Below, one piece after another: positions 24,904 to 33,298 of a stretch of DNA of 64,000 nt; positions within the stretch are counted from its first letter, which is position 1, and the number at the start of each line of letters is the position of its first letter. The stretch covers positions 1-64,000 of the forward strand of contig JBEVVR010000018.1 in the NCBI GenBank assembly GCA_040507035.1, written 5' to 3'. Origin of the DNA: Thiodiazotropha sp040507035. GTDB lineage: Bacteria > Pseudomonadota > Gammaproteobacteria > Chromatiales > Chromatiaceae. Position numbers and translations under genes: made by a program. The notes under the pieces were generated by a model. That model did no database searches. It worked only from the letters and a program-made list of their open reading frames with translations, and was not told the origin of the DNA.

Positions 24904-26226
24904 ATGACACGTAAAGAACAGATCGAAGCCTTGAAAAAGGATTGGGCAGAAAACCCCCGCTGGACCGACGTCAAGCGCGGATACAGTGCTGAAGATGTAG
25001 TGCGCCTTCGTGGTTCGGTACAGCCCGAGTATACCTATGCAAAGAATGGTGCGGAAAAGCTCTGGAAACTGGTCCGTGGCAATGCCAAAAAGGGGTATGT
25101 CAACAGCATGGGCGCGATCACCGGCGGTCAGGCTATGCAACAGGCAAAGGCGGGTATCGAAGCGATCTATCTATCCGGTTGGCAGGTGGCTGCGGATGGC
25201 AACACATCAGAGACCATGTACCCGGATCAGTCTCTCTATGCCTACGATTCGGTGCCCACCATGGTGAGGCGTATCAACAGTGCCTTCAAACGCGCCGATG
25301 AAATCCAGTGGTCACGAGATATCAGCCCAGAGGATGAGGGATACGTCGACTACTTCCTGCCCATCGTTGCCGATGCCGAGGCTGGCTTCGGTGGTGTGCT
25401 GAATGCCTTCGAGCTCATGAAGAACATGATTTCCGCCGGCGCGGCCGGTGTCCATTATGAAGATCAACTTGCTGCAGTGAAGAAGTGTGGCCACATGGGC
25501 GGCAAGGTATTGGTTCCGACTCAGGAAGCGGTACAGAAGCTGATCGCGGCGCGTCTGGCTGCGGATGTGATGGGTGTGCCTACCCTGGTACTGGCGCGTA
25601 CCGATTCGGAAGCGGCCAACCTGTTGACCTCTGATGTCGATGCCAATGACCAGCCGTTCCTTACCGGTGAACGTACCGGTGAGGGTTTTTATCGGGTCAA
25701 GAACGGCTTGGAGCAGGCTATTTCACGTGGTTTGGCTTATGCCCCCTTCGCGGATCTGGTGTGGTGCGAAACAGGAACACCTGATCTCGGTTTTGCCCGT
25801 GAATTCGCCGAAGCGGTATTGGCGGAAAATCCCAATAAGCTACTTGCCTACAACTGCTCACCCTCATTCAACTGGAAAAAGAACCTGGACGACAAGACCA
25901 TTGCCAAATTCCAGGATGAGCTCTCCGATATGGGTTACAAATATCAGTTCATCACCCTGGCCGGCATTCACAATATGTGGTTCAACATGTTCGATCTCGC
26001 CTACGATTATGCCCGCGGCGAGGGCATGAAGCACTATGTGGAAAAGGTTCAGCAACCCGAGTTTGCAGCACGTGATAAAGGTTATACCTTCGTCTCCCAT
26101 CAGCAAGAGGTCGGTGCCGGTTATTTCGATGATGTCACCACTGTAATCCAAGGCGGTGCATCGTCGGTGACTGCATTGACCGGCTCTACGGAAGAGGAGC
26201 AATTCGATAGCGCTGCAGGCATGTAA
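24904..26226 (+). CDS. aceA: Isocitrate lyase
   Basis: Splits isocitrate into glyoxylate and succinate. 440 residues from the ATG at 24904 (GGAG 7 bases upstream; a TTG directly before it is less likely). The catalytic signature KKCGHMGGK is present with Cys195, and other family stretches are PIVADAEAGFGG, MVRRINSAFKRADEIQW and AYNCSPSFNWKKNL. Length matches the ~434 of E. coli AceA. It forms an operon with aceB and is followed by a strong terminator. Confidence 0.98.
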   Translation: MTRKEQIEALKKDWAENPRWTDVKRGYSAEDVVRLRGSVQPEYTYAKNGAEKLWKLVRGNAKKGYVNSMGAITGGQAMQQAKAGIEAIYLSGWQVAADGNTSETMYPDQSLYAYDSVPTMVRRINSAFKRADEIQWSRDISPEDEGYVDYFLPIVADAEAGFGGVLNAFELMKNMISAGAAGVHYEDQLAAVKKCGHMGGKVLVPTQEAVQKLIAARLAADVMGVPTLVLARTDSEAANLLTSDVDANDQPFLTGERTGEGFYRVKNGLEQAISRGLAYAPFADLVWCETGTPDLGFAREFAEAVLAENPNKLLAYNCSPSFNWKKNLDDKTIAKFQDELSDMGYKYQFITLAGIHNMWFNMFDLAYDYARGEGMKHYVEKVQQPEFAARDKGYTFVSHQQEVGAGYFDDVTTVIQGGASSVTALTGSTEEEQFDSAAGM

Positions 26227-26318
26227 TCTCAGTTTACACACGCAGCTGATTTCGCATCAGTCTCATACCCCTCCGAGTCTGTGCTGCTGCGTGTGCATTA
26301 TCATTTTCTGCCCTTCTG

Positions 26319-26345
26319 CCGCGCTCCCATGCGCGGCTTTTTTTT
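26319..26345 (+). terminator. Rho-independent terminator after aceBA
   Basis: GCCGCGC-tcccat-GCGCGGC is a perfect 7 bp GC stem followed by seven T residues, about 93 bases after the aceA stop. Confidence 0.92.
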
Positions 26346-26409
26346 ATTTGCTGGTCTGAGGGAGGTTTGTCAAGGAACGAATCCCTAAGTAGAGATAAAG
26401 GAGATAATT

Positions 26410-26904
26410 GTGAGTAACAGTGATAGTAGTTTAAAGACGGCGGATCTTTACGATACCCATGAAGAGCGACTGCAGGTCTGTAATCCGGGTTTTCGCCACT
26501 ATGGTGGAAATCGGTTGTTCCACGGGACGATTGCAACCCTGAAGTGTTTCGAGGACAACTCGCGAGTGCGTGAACAACTCAATCAACCGGGAGAGGGAAG
26601 GGTTCTCGTGGTTGATGGCGGCGGTTCTCTGCGCTGCGCCCTGCTGGGTGACATACTGGCCAAGAAGGCGGTTGACAACGCTTGGGCTGGCGTGGTGGTG
26701 CATGGTTGTATTAGGGATGCCGCCGAGATCTCCGGTATGCCACTTGGAGTTATGGCACTGGCCACCAATCCCCGCAAGAGTATTAAGAAGGGAGCGGGTG
26801 AGGTGGATGTTGATATCAACTTCAGCGGTGTCCGGTTCAGGTCTGGGGAGTGGCTCTATGCCGATGCAGATGGCATTGTAGTCCTCCCGCACCCGGCGAC
26901 ATGA
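26410..26904 (+). CDS. rraA: RraA-family protein (RNase E regulator or HMG/CHA aldolase-like)
   Basis: 164 residues starting at GTG 26410 with AAGGAG 5 bases upstream. Family signatures are visible: ADLYDTHEERLQVCNPGFRHYGG at the N-terminus, LVVDGGGSLRCALLGDILAKKA, and VHGCIRDAAEI (the R-D pair that binds metal and substrate in related aldolases). E. coli RraA (161 residues) binds RNase E and inhibits it; many relatives are 4-hydroxy-4-methyl-2-oxoglutarate aldolases. The sequence is close to true RraA, but the biochemical role is not decided by motifs alone. Confidence 0.9.
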   Translation: MSNSDSSLKTADLYDTHEERLQVCNPGFRHYGGNRLFHGTIATLKCFEDNSRVREQLNQPGEGRVLVVDGGGSLRCALLGDILAKKAVDNAWAGVVVHGCIRDAAEISGMPLGVMALATNPRKSIKKGAGEVDVDINFSGVRFRSGEWLYADADGIVVLPHPAT

Positions 26905-26999
26905 TAGCGAACTTCGGGGTGGCAAAAGAATAATAGTGAAAAGCAGGTGAAATGGCTGTATAAACAGCAACTGGTCTATTCTAAACCTATGGTTTAACA

Positions 27000-28058
27000 A
27001 TGCTGTTACTTATTGTCTACGTACTCATCGCACTAGGCTTCTCATTTCTCTGTTCCATAGCTGAAGCCGTTATTCTCAGTGTCACTCACCCTTACATATC
27101 CGTGCTGGAACAGGAAGGCAATCGGGCTGCTCCTGTGCTACGGGAGATGAAGCGGGACATCAATGATCCGTTGGCGGCAATTCTCACCTTGAATACCACA
27201 GCGCACACCATCGGTGCGGCCGGGGCAGGTGCACAGGCGGCGGTGGTATTTGGCAGCGGTTATGTCGGTGTTGCTTCTGGCGTGCTCACATTTATGATCC
27301 TGGTATTTTCAGAGATCATTCCGAAGACGCTGGGTGCCAACTATTGGCGACAACTTGCGCCGGCAACTGCTTATACACTGAAGTTTCTTATCTGGATACT
27401 CTATCCGTTTGTGGTGATGTCAGCGATGTTGACCCGCTTGCTTTCGAGGGGTAAAGCACACGGACAGTTCCGCAGGGACGAGTTTACTGCGATGGCGGAA
27501 GCAGGGATAGAAGAGGGCAAACTCGATCAGCACGAGTCGTTGATACTGAAAAACCTTTTTCTATTGAGTGAGACTCGGGTTACCGATGTGATGACTCCGC
27601 GGACGGTGGTTTTTTCTTTGGATGAGAAAGAACTGGTAAAAGACTATTTCGAGAAGCACAACAGCAGTCGGTTCTCACGCATACCGGTCTATAATGAGGA
27701 TCGGGATCATGTTACCGGATTCGTATTGCGCAGTGATCTACTGCTTTCCCATGCACGTGGGAACTCGGAAAACAGCCTGGAAGTCTATCGTCGCGAAATG
27801 CCTGCCGTCCCGGAGTCCAGTTCACTACAGGCCGCATTCGAACTTTTTATGGAAAAGCGCAGTCATATCATCCTGGTCGTGGATGAATATGGCAGTATGT
27901 CTGGGATCCTCACCCTGGAGGATATCCTCGAGACAATTCTCGGTATCGAGATAGTTGACGAGGGTGATCACATCGACGACATGCGGAAACTGGCCAGGCG
28001 GCTGTGGAAGAAAAGAGCTAACAGGATGGGTTTGGCTGTCGACGATCAGGATGAGTGA
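27000..28058 (+). CDS. CNNM/CorC-type membrane protein with CBS pair
   Basis: Membrane protein of the DUF21/CNNM family, linked to magnesium or divalent cation export. Of 352 residues, 1-~150 hold the DUF21 transmembrane domain (signatures SFLCSIAEAVILSV and SEIIPKTLGANYW). A cytoplasmic CBS pair follows at ~195-315 (VTDVMTPRTVVFSL; SRIPVYNEDRDHVTGFVLRSDLLLS; ILVVDEYGSMSGILTLEDILETILG). It lacks the C-terminal CorC/HlyC domain of longer members. It lies about 95 bases after rraA; no strong ribosome site precedes the ATG. Confidence 0.88.
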   Translation: MLLLIVYVLIALGFSFLCSIAEAVILSVTHPYISVLEQEGNRAAPVLREMKRDINDPLAAILTLNTTAHTIGAAGAGAQAAVVFGSGYVGVASGVLTFMILVFSEIIPKTLGANYWRQLAPATAYTLKFLIWILYPFVVMSAMLTRLLSRGKAHGQFRRDEFTAMAEAGIEEGKLDQHESLILKNLFLLSETRVTDVMTPRTVVFSLDEKELVKDYFEKHNSSRFSRIPVYNEDRDHVTGFVLRSDLLLSHARGNSENSLEVYRREMPAVPESSSLQAAFELFMEKRSHIILVVDEYGSMSGILTLEDILETILGIEIVDEGDHIDDMRKLARRLWKKRANRMGLAVDDQDE

Positions 28059-28107
28059 TGAATTTGTTTCAATACCACCACCCTACGATAATTGATTGGC
28101 TAAGGAA

Positions 28108-29481
28108 TCAAGAGATCAATTGATAACAGGGTGAATAGTCCCCTTGCAGTTTCATCCTGTTCTGCTCAGCAAACGAGATCAGTAGGCTATCCATGGCAGT
28201 GACTATCTCGGCATCGCCGTGGATGATGAAAGGGCCATGCTTCTCTACGGCCTGAATGCCGTCTTCCTTGACGTTCCCGGCAACGATGCCGGAAAAGGCC
28301 CGGCGTAGATTCGCAGCCATCGTATAACCTTCCTGACCCCGGGATAGATTCAGTTCAGCCATCGCTTCATGCGTGGGCTGAAAGGGTTGTTGCAGCGCGT
28401 TCTCTATAAATAGCCGCCAGTTGTAGTAGAAGGCGTCATTGCCGTCGTAACGGTATGCCTTTACTTGTTCCATGGCGGCCGCCAGGCTGCTCGCGACGCT
28501 GGCGGGATCATCGATAATCACTGAATAGTAGTTTTGCGCGTCAGGCCCCAGCGTGGCGCTGACAAAGCGGTCGATCTCAGCAAAATAGTCGGCGGCTTCG
28601 GCGGGACCGGTCAATATCAAAGGAAACACATGCTCGCGGTTTTGTGGATGCATGAGAATGCCAAGCAGGTAGAGCAGTTCCTCCATGGTGCCGGCGCCAC
28701 CGGGAAAGATCACGATACCGTGACCTACCCGGACGAAGGCTTCGAGGCGCTTCTCTATGTCGGGCATGATCACCAGTTCGTTGACGATGGGGTTGGGTGG
28801 TTCTGATGCGATGATTCCCGGCTCGGTGATACCGAGGTAGCGGCCGCTGCCGATGCGCTGTTTAGCGTGGCCAATAGTAGCGCCTTTCATCGGGCCTTTC
28901 ATGGCGCCAGGTCCACAGCCGGTACAGACATTCAGCCCCCTCAAGCCCAGCTCATAACCGACCTCTTTGGTATAGTCGTATTCGCTTCGGCCAATGGAGT
29001 GTCCACCCCAACATACCACCAGATTCGGCTCCATACCGGTATGCAATACGCGGGCATTGCGCAGGATATGGAAGACCGCGGAGGTGATATGACTGGAATC
29101 GGTGAGGTCGTAGGCCGATGAGTTTTGAATCTCGTTGTAGACATAGATGATATCCCGCAATACGGCAAACAGATGCTCCTGTATGCCACGGATCATCTTG
29201 TTGTCGACAAAAGCGCTGCCGGGTGCATTTTCCAGGCGAAGTTTTATGCCTCGGTTGGTCTGCATCAGGTGGATACCGAAATCGCGATAGGTCTCGAAGA
29301 TCTCGCGGGCATTGTCGGTTTCACTTCCACAGTTGAGCACCGCCAGGGCACAGCGGCGAAACAGGCCATAGAGACCGCGGGCGCTGGTATCGAGGAGGGC
29401 ATTGACCTCCAATTGCGACAGCACTTCCAAACTGCCCTCAGGTCGGACAGATGCACTGAGTCTGGGTGGTATTGAGTTCAA
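28108..29481 (-). CDS. ppnN: Nucleotide 5'-monophosphate nucleosidase (LOG family)
   Basis: Hydrolyses purine/pyrimidine nucleoside monophosphates to base and ribose 5-phosphate; in E. coli (YgdH, 454 residues) it is regulated by (p)ppGpp. The 457-residue product aligns by eye along its length with E. coli PpnN: VVCWGGHSIGRSEYDY, NVCTGCGPGAMKGPMKGA, PPNPIVNELVIMPDIEKRLEAFVR, FPGGAGTMEELLYLLGILM (the LOG catalytic motif), and DLRRAFSGIVAGNVKE in slightly changed form. The start is TTG at 29481; no in-frame ATG lies close by and no strong ribosome site is seen. Confidence 0.95.
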   Translation of the reverse strand: MNSIPPRLSASVRPEGSLEVLSQLEVNALLDTSARGLYGLFRRCALAVLNCGSETDNAREIFETYRDFGIHLMQTNRGIKLRLENAPGSAFVDNKMIRGIQEHLFAVLRDIIYVYNEIQNSSAYDLTDSSHITSAVFHILRNARVLHTGMEPNLVVCWGGHSIGRSEYDYTKEVGYELGLRGLNVCTGCGPGAMKGPMKGATIGHAKQRIGSGRYLGITEPGIIASEPPNPIVNELVIMPDIEKRLEAFVRVGHGIVIFPGGAGTMEELLYLLGILMHPQNREHVFPLILTGPAEAADYFAEIDRFVSATLGPDAQNYYSVIIDDPASVASSLAAAMEQVKAYRYDGNDAFYYNWRLFIENALQQPFQPTHEAMAELNLSRGQEGYTMAANLRRAFSGIVAGNVKEDGIQAVEKHGPFIIHGDAEIVTAMDSLLISFAEQNRMKLQGDYSPCYQLIS

Positions 29482-29586
29482 CGGACTAGGGTCATGCAGA
29501 TAAGGGGATTTAGTATTTACTGAGAATACTATAGGGAAGCTGTGGCAAAGAAAAGATATCTCTGTAGAGGATTGTGCCTATGCAGG

Positions 29587-29615
29587 AAAACAGGGTGCAG
29601 CAACACTGCACCCTG
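29587..29615 (-). terminator. Rho-independent terminator after the small secreted protein gene
   Basis: CAGGGTGCAG and CTGCACCCTG form a perfect 10 bp stem around a 5-base loop. Read on the minus strand it is followed by TTTT, 10 bases past the stop codon of the gene at 29625-29981. Confidence 0.85.
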
Positions 29616-29624
29616 GGATGATGA

Positions 29625-29981
29625 CTACTCTCCTTCGTAAGACGCACCGGTATAGCCGCCGGAGCTGCTGCTTTGGCTTGAACTGTCACCGCCATCATCA
29701 GAGGAAGATGTCGTGGTGGTGGTTTTTTTCTTTATCTTGGTTTTTGTGACATTACCATCCTCATCTACCGTCCTTGTCTTGGTTTTCTCCTTCACCTTTA
29801 CCTTGGTCTTGGTTTCACCGGCGACACGAAGTGGAACACTGGTTATGTGATCAGCAGCGGAATAGGCGTGGTAATGGTTTACTATTGACCTGTTATCAAA
29901 TAAAGGTTGTTCGATAGAGGCCGATGTCTGCATGCTTATCATCAGCGCAAGCAGGCTGGAAGAATATATCAATCGTTTCAT
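29625..29981 (-). CDS. Small secreted low-complexity protein
   Basis: 118 residues with a signal peptide (MKRLIYSSSLLALMISMQTSAS). The mature part has a short ordered segment, then a Lys/Thr-rich repeat (KTKVKVKEKTKTRTVDEDGNVTKTKIKKKTTTTT) and a Ser/Gly-rich acidic tail. This strong basic-then-acidic pattern is typical of disordered extracytoplasmic proteins; no family is recognised. A ribosome site (AGGGAAACGACC) and a dedicated terminator support a real, single-gene transcript. Confidence 0.75.
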   Translation of the reverse strand: MKRLIYSSSLLALMISMQTSASIEQPLFDNRSIVNHYHAYSAADHITSVPLRVAGETKTKVKVKEKTKTRTVDEDGNVTKTKIKKKTTTTTSSSDDGGDSSSQSSSSGGYTGASYEGE

Positions 29982-30297
29982 GGTCGTTTCCCTCGATATA
30001 GATAGTTTTAACGCAAATACTTGTTTAACAAAGACGACGTGATGTCATTGTCATTTGATACAAAACCATCTGTTGAACAGACAGTGATCCATACTGCGCT
30101 ATTGATGCTAGCGGAGCCTTGAAGGGCGTAGGAATGAGAAATTCACACAACAGATGTGAATTATGCACGCTCGTGTATCGGGATCGTCGGGTATGAGCCG
30201 GGAGTATCTTGATCGAGGGGAAATGGGTGGTCATACACCCTCTAGCTTGTCATGGGTATGCCAAGCTAAAGGATGTAAGGGTGCTTGCTATGTCAGC
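29982..30297. other. Intergenic region with two dyads
   Basis: 316 bases between the secreted-protein start and the mdh stop. AATTCACA-N7-TGTGAATT (30140-30162) is a perfect 8-base dyad about 160 bases upstream of the secreted-protein gene and may be an operator. TAGCTTG...CAAGCTA (~30242-30267) is a 7 bp inverted repeat 30-55 bases beyond the mdh stop and may help end the mdh transcript. I see no convincing gene here. Confidence 0.5.
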
Positions 30298-31281
30298 TTA
30301 GCTGCCCAGCAGATCCGCGATGATCGCACGCTCTTCAAGCAACTCTTTCTGTGATGCCTTGAGACGTGAATTGCTGAACTCGTCAAGCTTCAGGCCCTGC
30401 ACGATTTCATAATTGCCATCCTTGCAGGTGACAGGATAGGAGTAGACCAAGCCTTCTTCAATGCCGTAACTGCCATCAGAGGGAATGGCCATGCTCACCC
30501 AGTCGCCTGCAGGGGTGCCAAGGGCCCAATCGTGCATATGATCGACGATGGCATCGGCCGCGGATGCAGCGGAGGAGAGTCCGCGGGCCTCTATGATCTC
30601 GGCACCGCGACGCTGAACTCTGGGAATGAAGTGATCGATGGCCCAATCTTGCGATACCAGGTCGTAGACGGGCTTGCCGGCGATTTCACAGTTATCGATG
30701 TGGGGAAATTGGGTGCTCGAATGGTTGCCCCAGACCGTCACTCGCTTGATATCCGCAACCAGGGAGTTGGTCTTGCTCGCCAGTTGGCCGATGGCGCGGT
30801 TATGGTCCAGGCGGGTCATCGCGGTGAATTGGCGTTTATCCAAATCAGGGGCGTTGGAGGCGGCAATCAGGGCATTGGTGTTGGCTGGATTACCCACCAC
30901 CAGGACCTTCACATCCCGCGAGGCATGGTCGTTGATCGCCTTGCCTTGAACAGAGAAGATCTTGGCGTTTTCTGTAATCAGGTCCTTGCGCTCCATACCC
31001 TTGCCGCGGGGCTTTGCTCCGATCAGAATAGCGTAATCGGTGTCACGAAAACCAATTGCCGGGTTATCCGTCATGACCACGTCATGCAACAGCGGGAAGG
31101 CACAATCTTCCAGCTCCATACCCACGCCCTTTACCGAAGACATCGATTGGGGGATCTCAAGCAGTTTGAGAATCACAGGTTGATCCGGACCGAACATGGC
31201 GCCGGATGCAATTCGAAATACCAGTGCGTAACCGATATTCCCAGCGGCACCGGTTATTGTGACTTTTACTGCGGATTTCAT
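30298..31281 (-). CDS. mdh: Malate dehydrogenase (NAD-dependent, cytosolic type)
   Basis: Interconverts malate and oxaloacetate. The 327 residues belong to the cytosolic/plant-type branch: Rossmann motif TITGAAGNIGYALVFRIASG, substrate loop region (GAKPRGKGMERKDLI), VVGNPANTNALIA, and the catalytic His segment VTVWGNHSSTQFPHI. ATG 31281 has AGAGAGG about 10 bases upstream. It is monocistronic, with a candidate operator about 90 bases upstream that shares a 16-mer with the rnfB region. Functionally it links the glyoxylate bypass output to oxaloacetate. Confidence 0.97.
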   Translation of the reverse strand: MKSAVKVTITGAAGNIGYALVFRIASGAMFGPDQPVILKLLEIPQSMSSVKGVGMELEDCAFPLLHDVVMTDNPAIGFRDTDYAILIGAKPRGKGMERKDLITENAKIFSVQGKAINDHASRDVKVLVVGNPANTNALIAASNAPDLDKRQFTAMTRLDHNRAIGQLASKTNSLVADIKRVTVWGNHSSTQFPHIDNCEIAGKPVYDLVSQDWAIDHFIPRVQRRGAEIIEARGLSSAASAADAIVDHMHDWALGTPAGDWVSMAIPSDGSYGIEEGLVYSYPVTCKDGNYEIVQGLKLDEFSNSRLKASQKELLEERAIIADLLGS

Positions 31282-31325
31282 GCGGATAATCCTCTCTCTT
31301 TATAAGTTCGTTGGATGAACGGATA

Positions 31326-31381
31326 AGTATAGTTAGTTTTGCCGCTCCCTGGACAGTCTATTTACTTCAATAGAAAGTATT
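31326..31381 (-). promoter_or_regulatory. Candidate mdh promoter and upstream regulator site
   Basis: TATACT on the minus strand (31331-31326) is a fair -10 box about 45 bases before the mdh ATG; no good -35 is seen at 17-18 bases, which suggests activator dependence. The 16-mer ttcaatagaaagtatt (31366-31381) lies where an activator would bind and recurs exactly upstream of rnfB. Confidence 0.4.
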
Positions 31382-31517
31382 GGATCCCTCTCATTTTTTT
31401 TGCCGGGCTGGCGCACAAAGCCAGTTATAAAAATTCGTGTCTCAATTCTAGAAAGAGATGAGATTGTATATAAATAACATATAGTTAACTCTTGATCTCC
31501 AGAGCTGAAGCCATTCT

Positions 31518-31748
31518 CTACTGAACCTCTTTCGGGGTCTTTGCACGCACGGTCAGGGCATGTAGCTCGCCGCTGGCAATCTCTTCCTTAAACAGGGTTA
31601 GGATGGAGCGTTGTCTCTGCAGGCTTTTCATATTGTCGAATGCTGGGGTGGTGACATTTACCTCAAAGCTGCAGTTTTCTCCGGCGACGCTGATCTCTGC
31701 ATCCGGGTAGAGCTCTTGTATTCTGTTGATCAGATCTTGTTCGTTCAT
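31518..31748 (-). CDS. BolA/IbaG-family protein
   Basis: 76-residue BolA-family protein, probably acting with monothiol glutaredoxin in iron-sulfur cluster handling. Family features are the N-terminal helix MNEQDLINRIQELYPDAEISVAGE, a central strand pair (CSFEVNVTTPAFDNMKSLQRQRSI) and the conserved end ELHALTVRAKTPKEV. It is closer to IbaG/YrbA than to stress-type BolA in length. One cysteine (in ENCSFEV) is where relatives often have His or Cys ligands. AAGG is present upstream of the ATG. Confidence 0.88.
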   Translation of the reverse strand: MNEQDLINRIQELYPDAEISVAGENCSFEVNVTTPAFDNMKSLQRQRSILTLFKEEIASGELHALTVRAKTPKEVQ

Positions 31749-31986
31749 TGGTTGAGTTTACCTTAGATGATGTGGGGGCGCAGGGGAGCTCATCATGGCA
31801 CCCGAAAGCTGGGTATTTAATCGCAACTTTGTGTGGAAATGGTAACTCCGGCATTATACAGGTACATCTCTGGATTTGTGCCTATTCACCTGGGTGATCG
31901 TGCAAATTGCATTAATCTATGACGAAGATTGACAGCACTTAAAACTTGGGGCAAGTTGCCACTACCCCTTTGCAACAGGAAGGACC

Positions 31987-33048
31987 ATGGATATACATAA
32001 TAAACCCATTCAGGAACGTATTGAATGGTTGATAAACCATGCCGGGAATCACGCGGAGAACTACACTAAGCCGGGGAGCTGGCTTGCACGCAGGCGTTAT
32101 CTATCGGAGCATCCCAGCGCGATTGCGGTACTCAAGTGTATGGATGGCCGGATCAACATACCCGTAGCCACCAACACTCCCAGGGGTATTATCCAGCCGT
32201 TTCGAAACCTGGGTGGCATCTTTGATCTCGGCTGGCCCCACCTCGGCGAGGTGTTGTCTGGCTATGTGCAGAACATGGTTTCGGATGGCAGGCGGGTGAT
32301 GACCATAATCACCTATCACTTTTCCAAAGGCGATCCGCAACGCGGCTGTGCCGGATTCAACTACGATACCGAAGCGGCGAAGGCCCATACCTACGAGATA
32401 AAGCGTCAGATGGAAGAGGTCTTCGGTAATGATCATGATACGGTCTATCCCATCGTATGTGGTTTCGAGACAGACGAAGATGCATTGATCCTGCATGGAT
32501 CCACGGGTGAGCAGCTTAATGCCGCAGATCTTAAGTTAAGTGACAAAGATACCCTACTACCACGGCTGGAGGCGCTCTATCCCGATATGTCAGCACAGAT
32601 GCGCCAGGACCTGCTGCCCCTGGTGGCGGGTAATCTAGATCATGTTCATGAGGCACGGCAGTTGCAGCGGGAGTTGGATATCGTACACCGAGAATGGATG
32701 ATCTGTATCGGTCGCGGCTTCGATTTTCTGCATATGCCGAACCTGGCATTGATTATTGGTCCCTACAGCCCGAATCTCAACGATCCCATCGACAAGGCCG
32801 CAGGGATTATCGAGAACAACATGAAGGCGGGGCGTATACCCGATGACGGTTTTCTGCTGCTGGCCTCGGTACCTTACCAGGATCTTGGTGTGGATAAGGC
32901 CAGGGCAATGGTGAAGTCCAGATTTCTAAGTGACTTCACCGCCGACAGGATACGCAGCATTCATCCTGAGTTGTCACAGAAGATGACGGTCAAGACTGCG
33001 GTGTTGAACTGGCAATCCCGACGCTTGGAGATGCTGAATGGGGGTTGA
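31987..33048 (+). CDS. CsoSCA-like beta-carbonic anhydrase-related protein
   Basis: 353-residue cytoplasmic protein with a beta-carbonic anhydrase type metal site. VLKCMDGRI gives Cys51-x-Asp53-x-Arg55, the ligand and Asp-Arg dyad; YHFSKGDPQRGCAGF gives His111 and Cys121. The H-x9-C spacing is close to carboxysomal CsoSCA (H-x10-C) rather than the H-x2-C of ordinary beta enzymes. No carboxysome genes lie nearby. The product is shorter than CsoSCA (~515) and lacks its N-terminal part. The start is ATG 31987 with AGGAAGGA upstream. It is convergent with the DAB cluster, so CO2/bicarbonate conversion related to that uptake system is plausible. Activity is inferred from motifs only. Confidence 0.72.
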   Translation: MDIHNKPIQERIEWLINHAGNHAENYTKPGSWLARRRYLSEHPSAIAVLKCMDGRINIPVATNTPRGIIQPFRNLGGIFDLGWPHLGEVLSGYVQNMVSDGRRVMTIITYHFSKGDPQRGCAGFNYDTEAAKAHTYEIKRQMEEVFGNDHDTVYPIVCGFETDEDALILHGSTGEQLNAADLKLSDKDTLLPRLEALYPDMSAQMRQDLLPLVAGNLDHVHEARQLQRELDIVHREWMICIGRGFDFLHMPNLALIIGPYSPNLNDPIDKAAGIIENNMKAGRIPDDGFLLLASVPYQDLGVDKARAMVKSRFLSDFTADRIRSIHPELSQKMTVKTAVLNWQSRRLEMLNGG

Positions 33049-33055
33049 GAATAGA

Positions 33056-33284
33056 GTCCGCAAATGAACGCTAATAAACGCAAATAAGAAAACAACTATT
33101 GTACTAGTTTAGCCGTAGGGTGGGGCTCTGCCCCACCAATCACTTACTAGTTCCCATGCTCCGGCGTGGGAACTCATAACTCACCTTATTAATACCTCGT
33201 ATGCATTCCCACGCCGGAGCGTGGGAACGTGGAAACCAGAATAATAGTTTTCTTATTTGCGTTTATTAGCGTTCATTTGCGGAC
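33056..33284. repeat. 229 bp element with ~40 bp terminal inverted repeats and nested hairpins
   Basis: The outer arms (33056-33100 and 33243-33284) match as reverse complements over at least 38 bases, apart from a 3-base indel near their inner ends. The arm begins gtccgcaaatgaacgctaat, the same family as 20996-21205. Nested inside are a GGTGGGG-ctctg-CCCCACC hairpin (33119-33137, again at 45409-45427) and two cgttcccacgc/gcgtgggaac palindromes (33150-33173; 33206-33228). The element separates the convergent carbonic anhydrase-like gene and the DAB cluster and may act as a two-way terminator. Confidence 0.85.
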
Positions 33285-33298
33285 TTTTAATCCATTAG

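Noticed and set aside
24316..25140. 274-residue minus-strand frame spanning the aceB-aceA junction
   Set aside because: Antisense of two well-identified enzymes; no support for translation.
30025..30234. Small minus-strand frame of 69 residues in the mdh downstream gap
   Set aside because: No ribosome site and no family; it overlaps a likely operator dyad.
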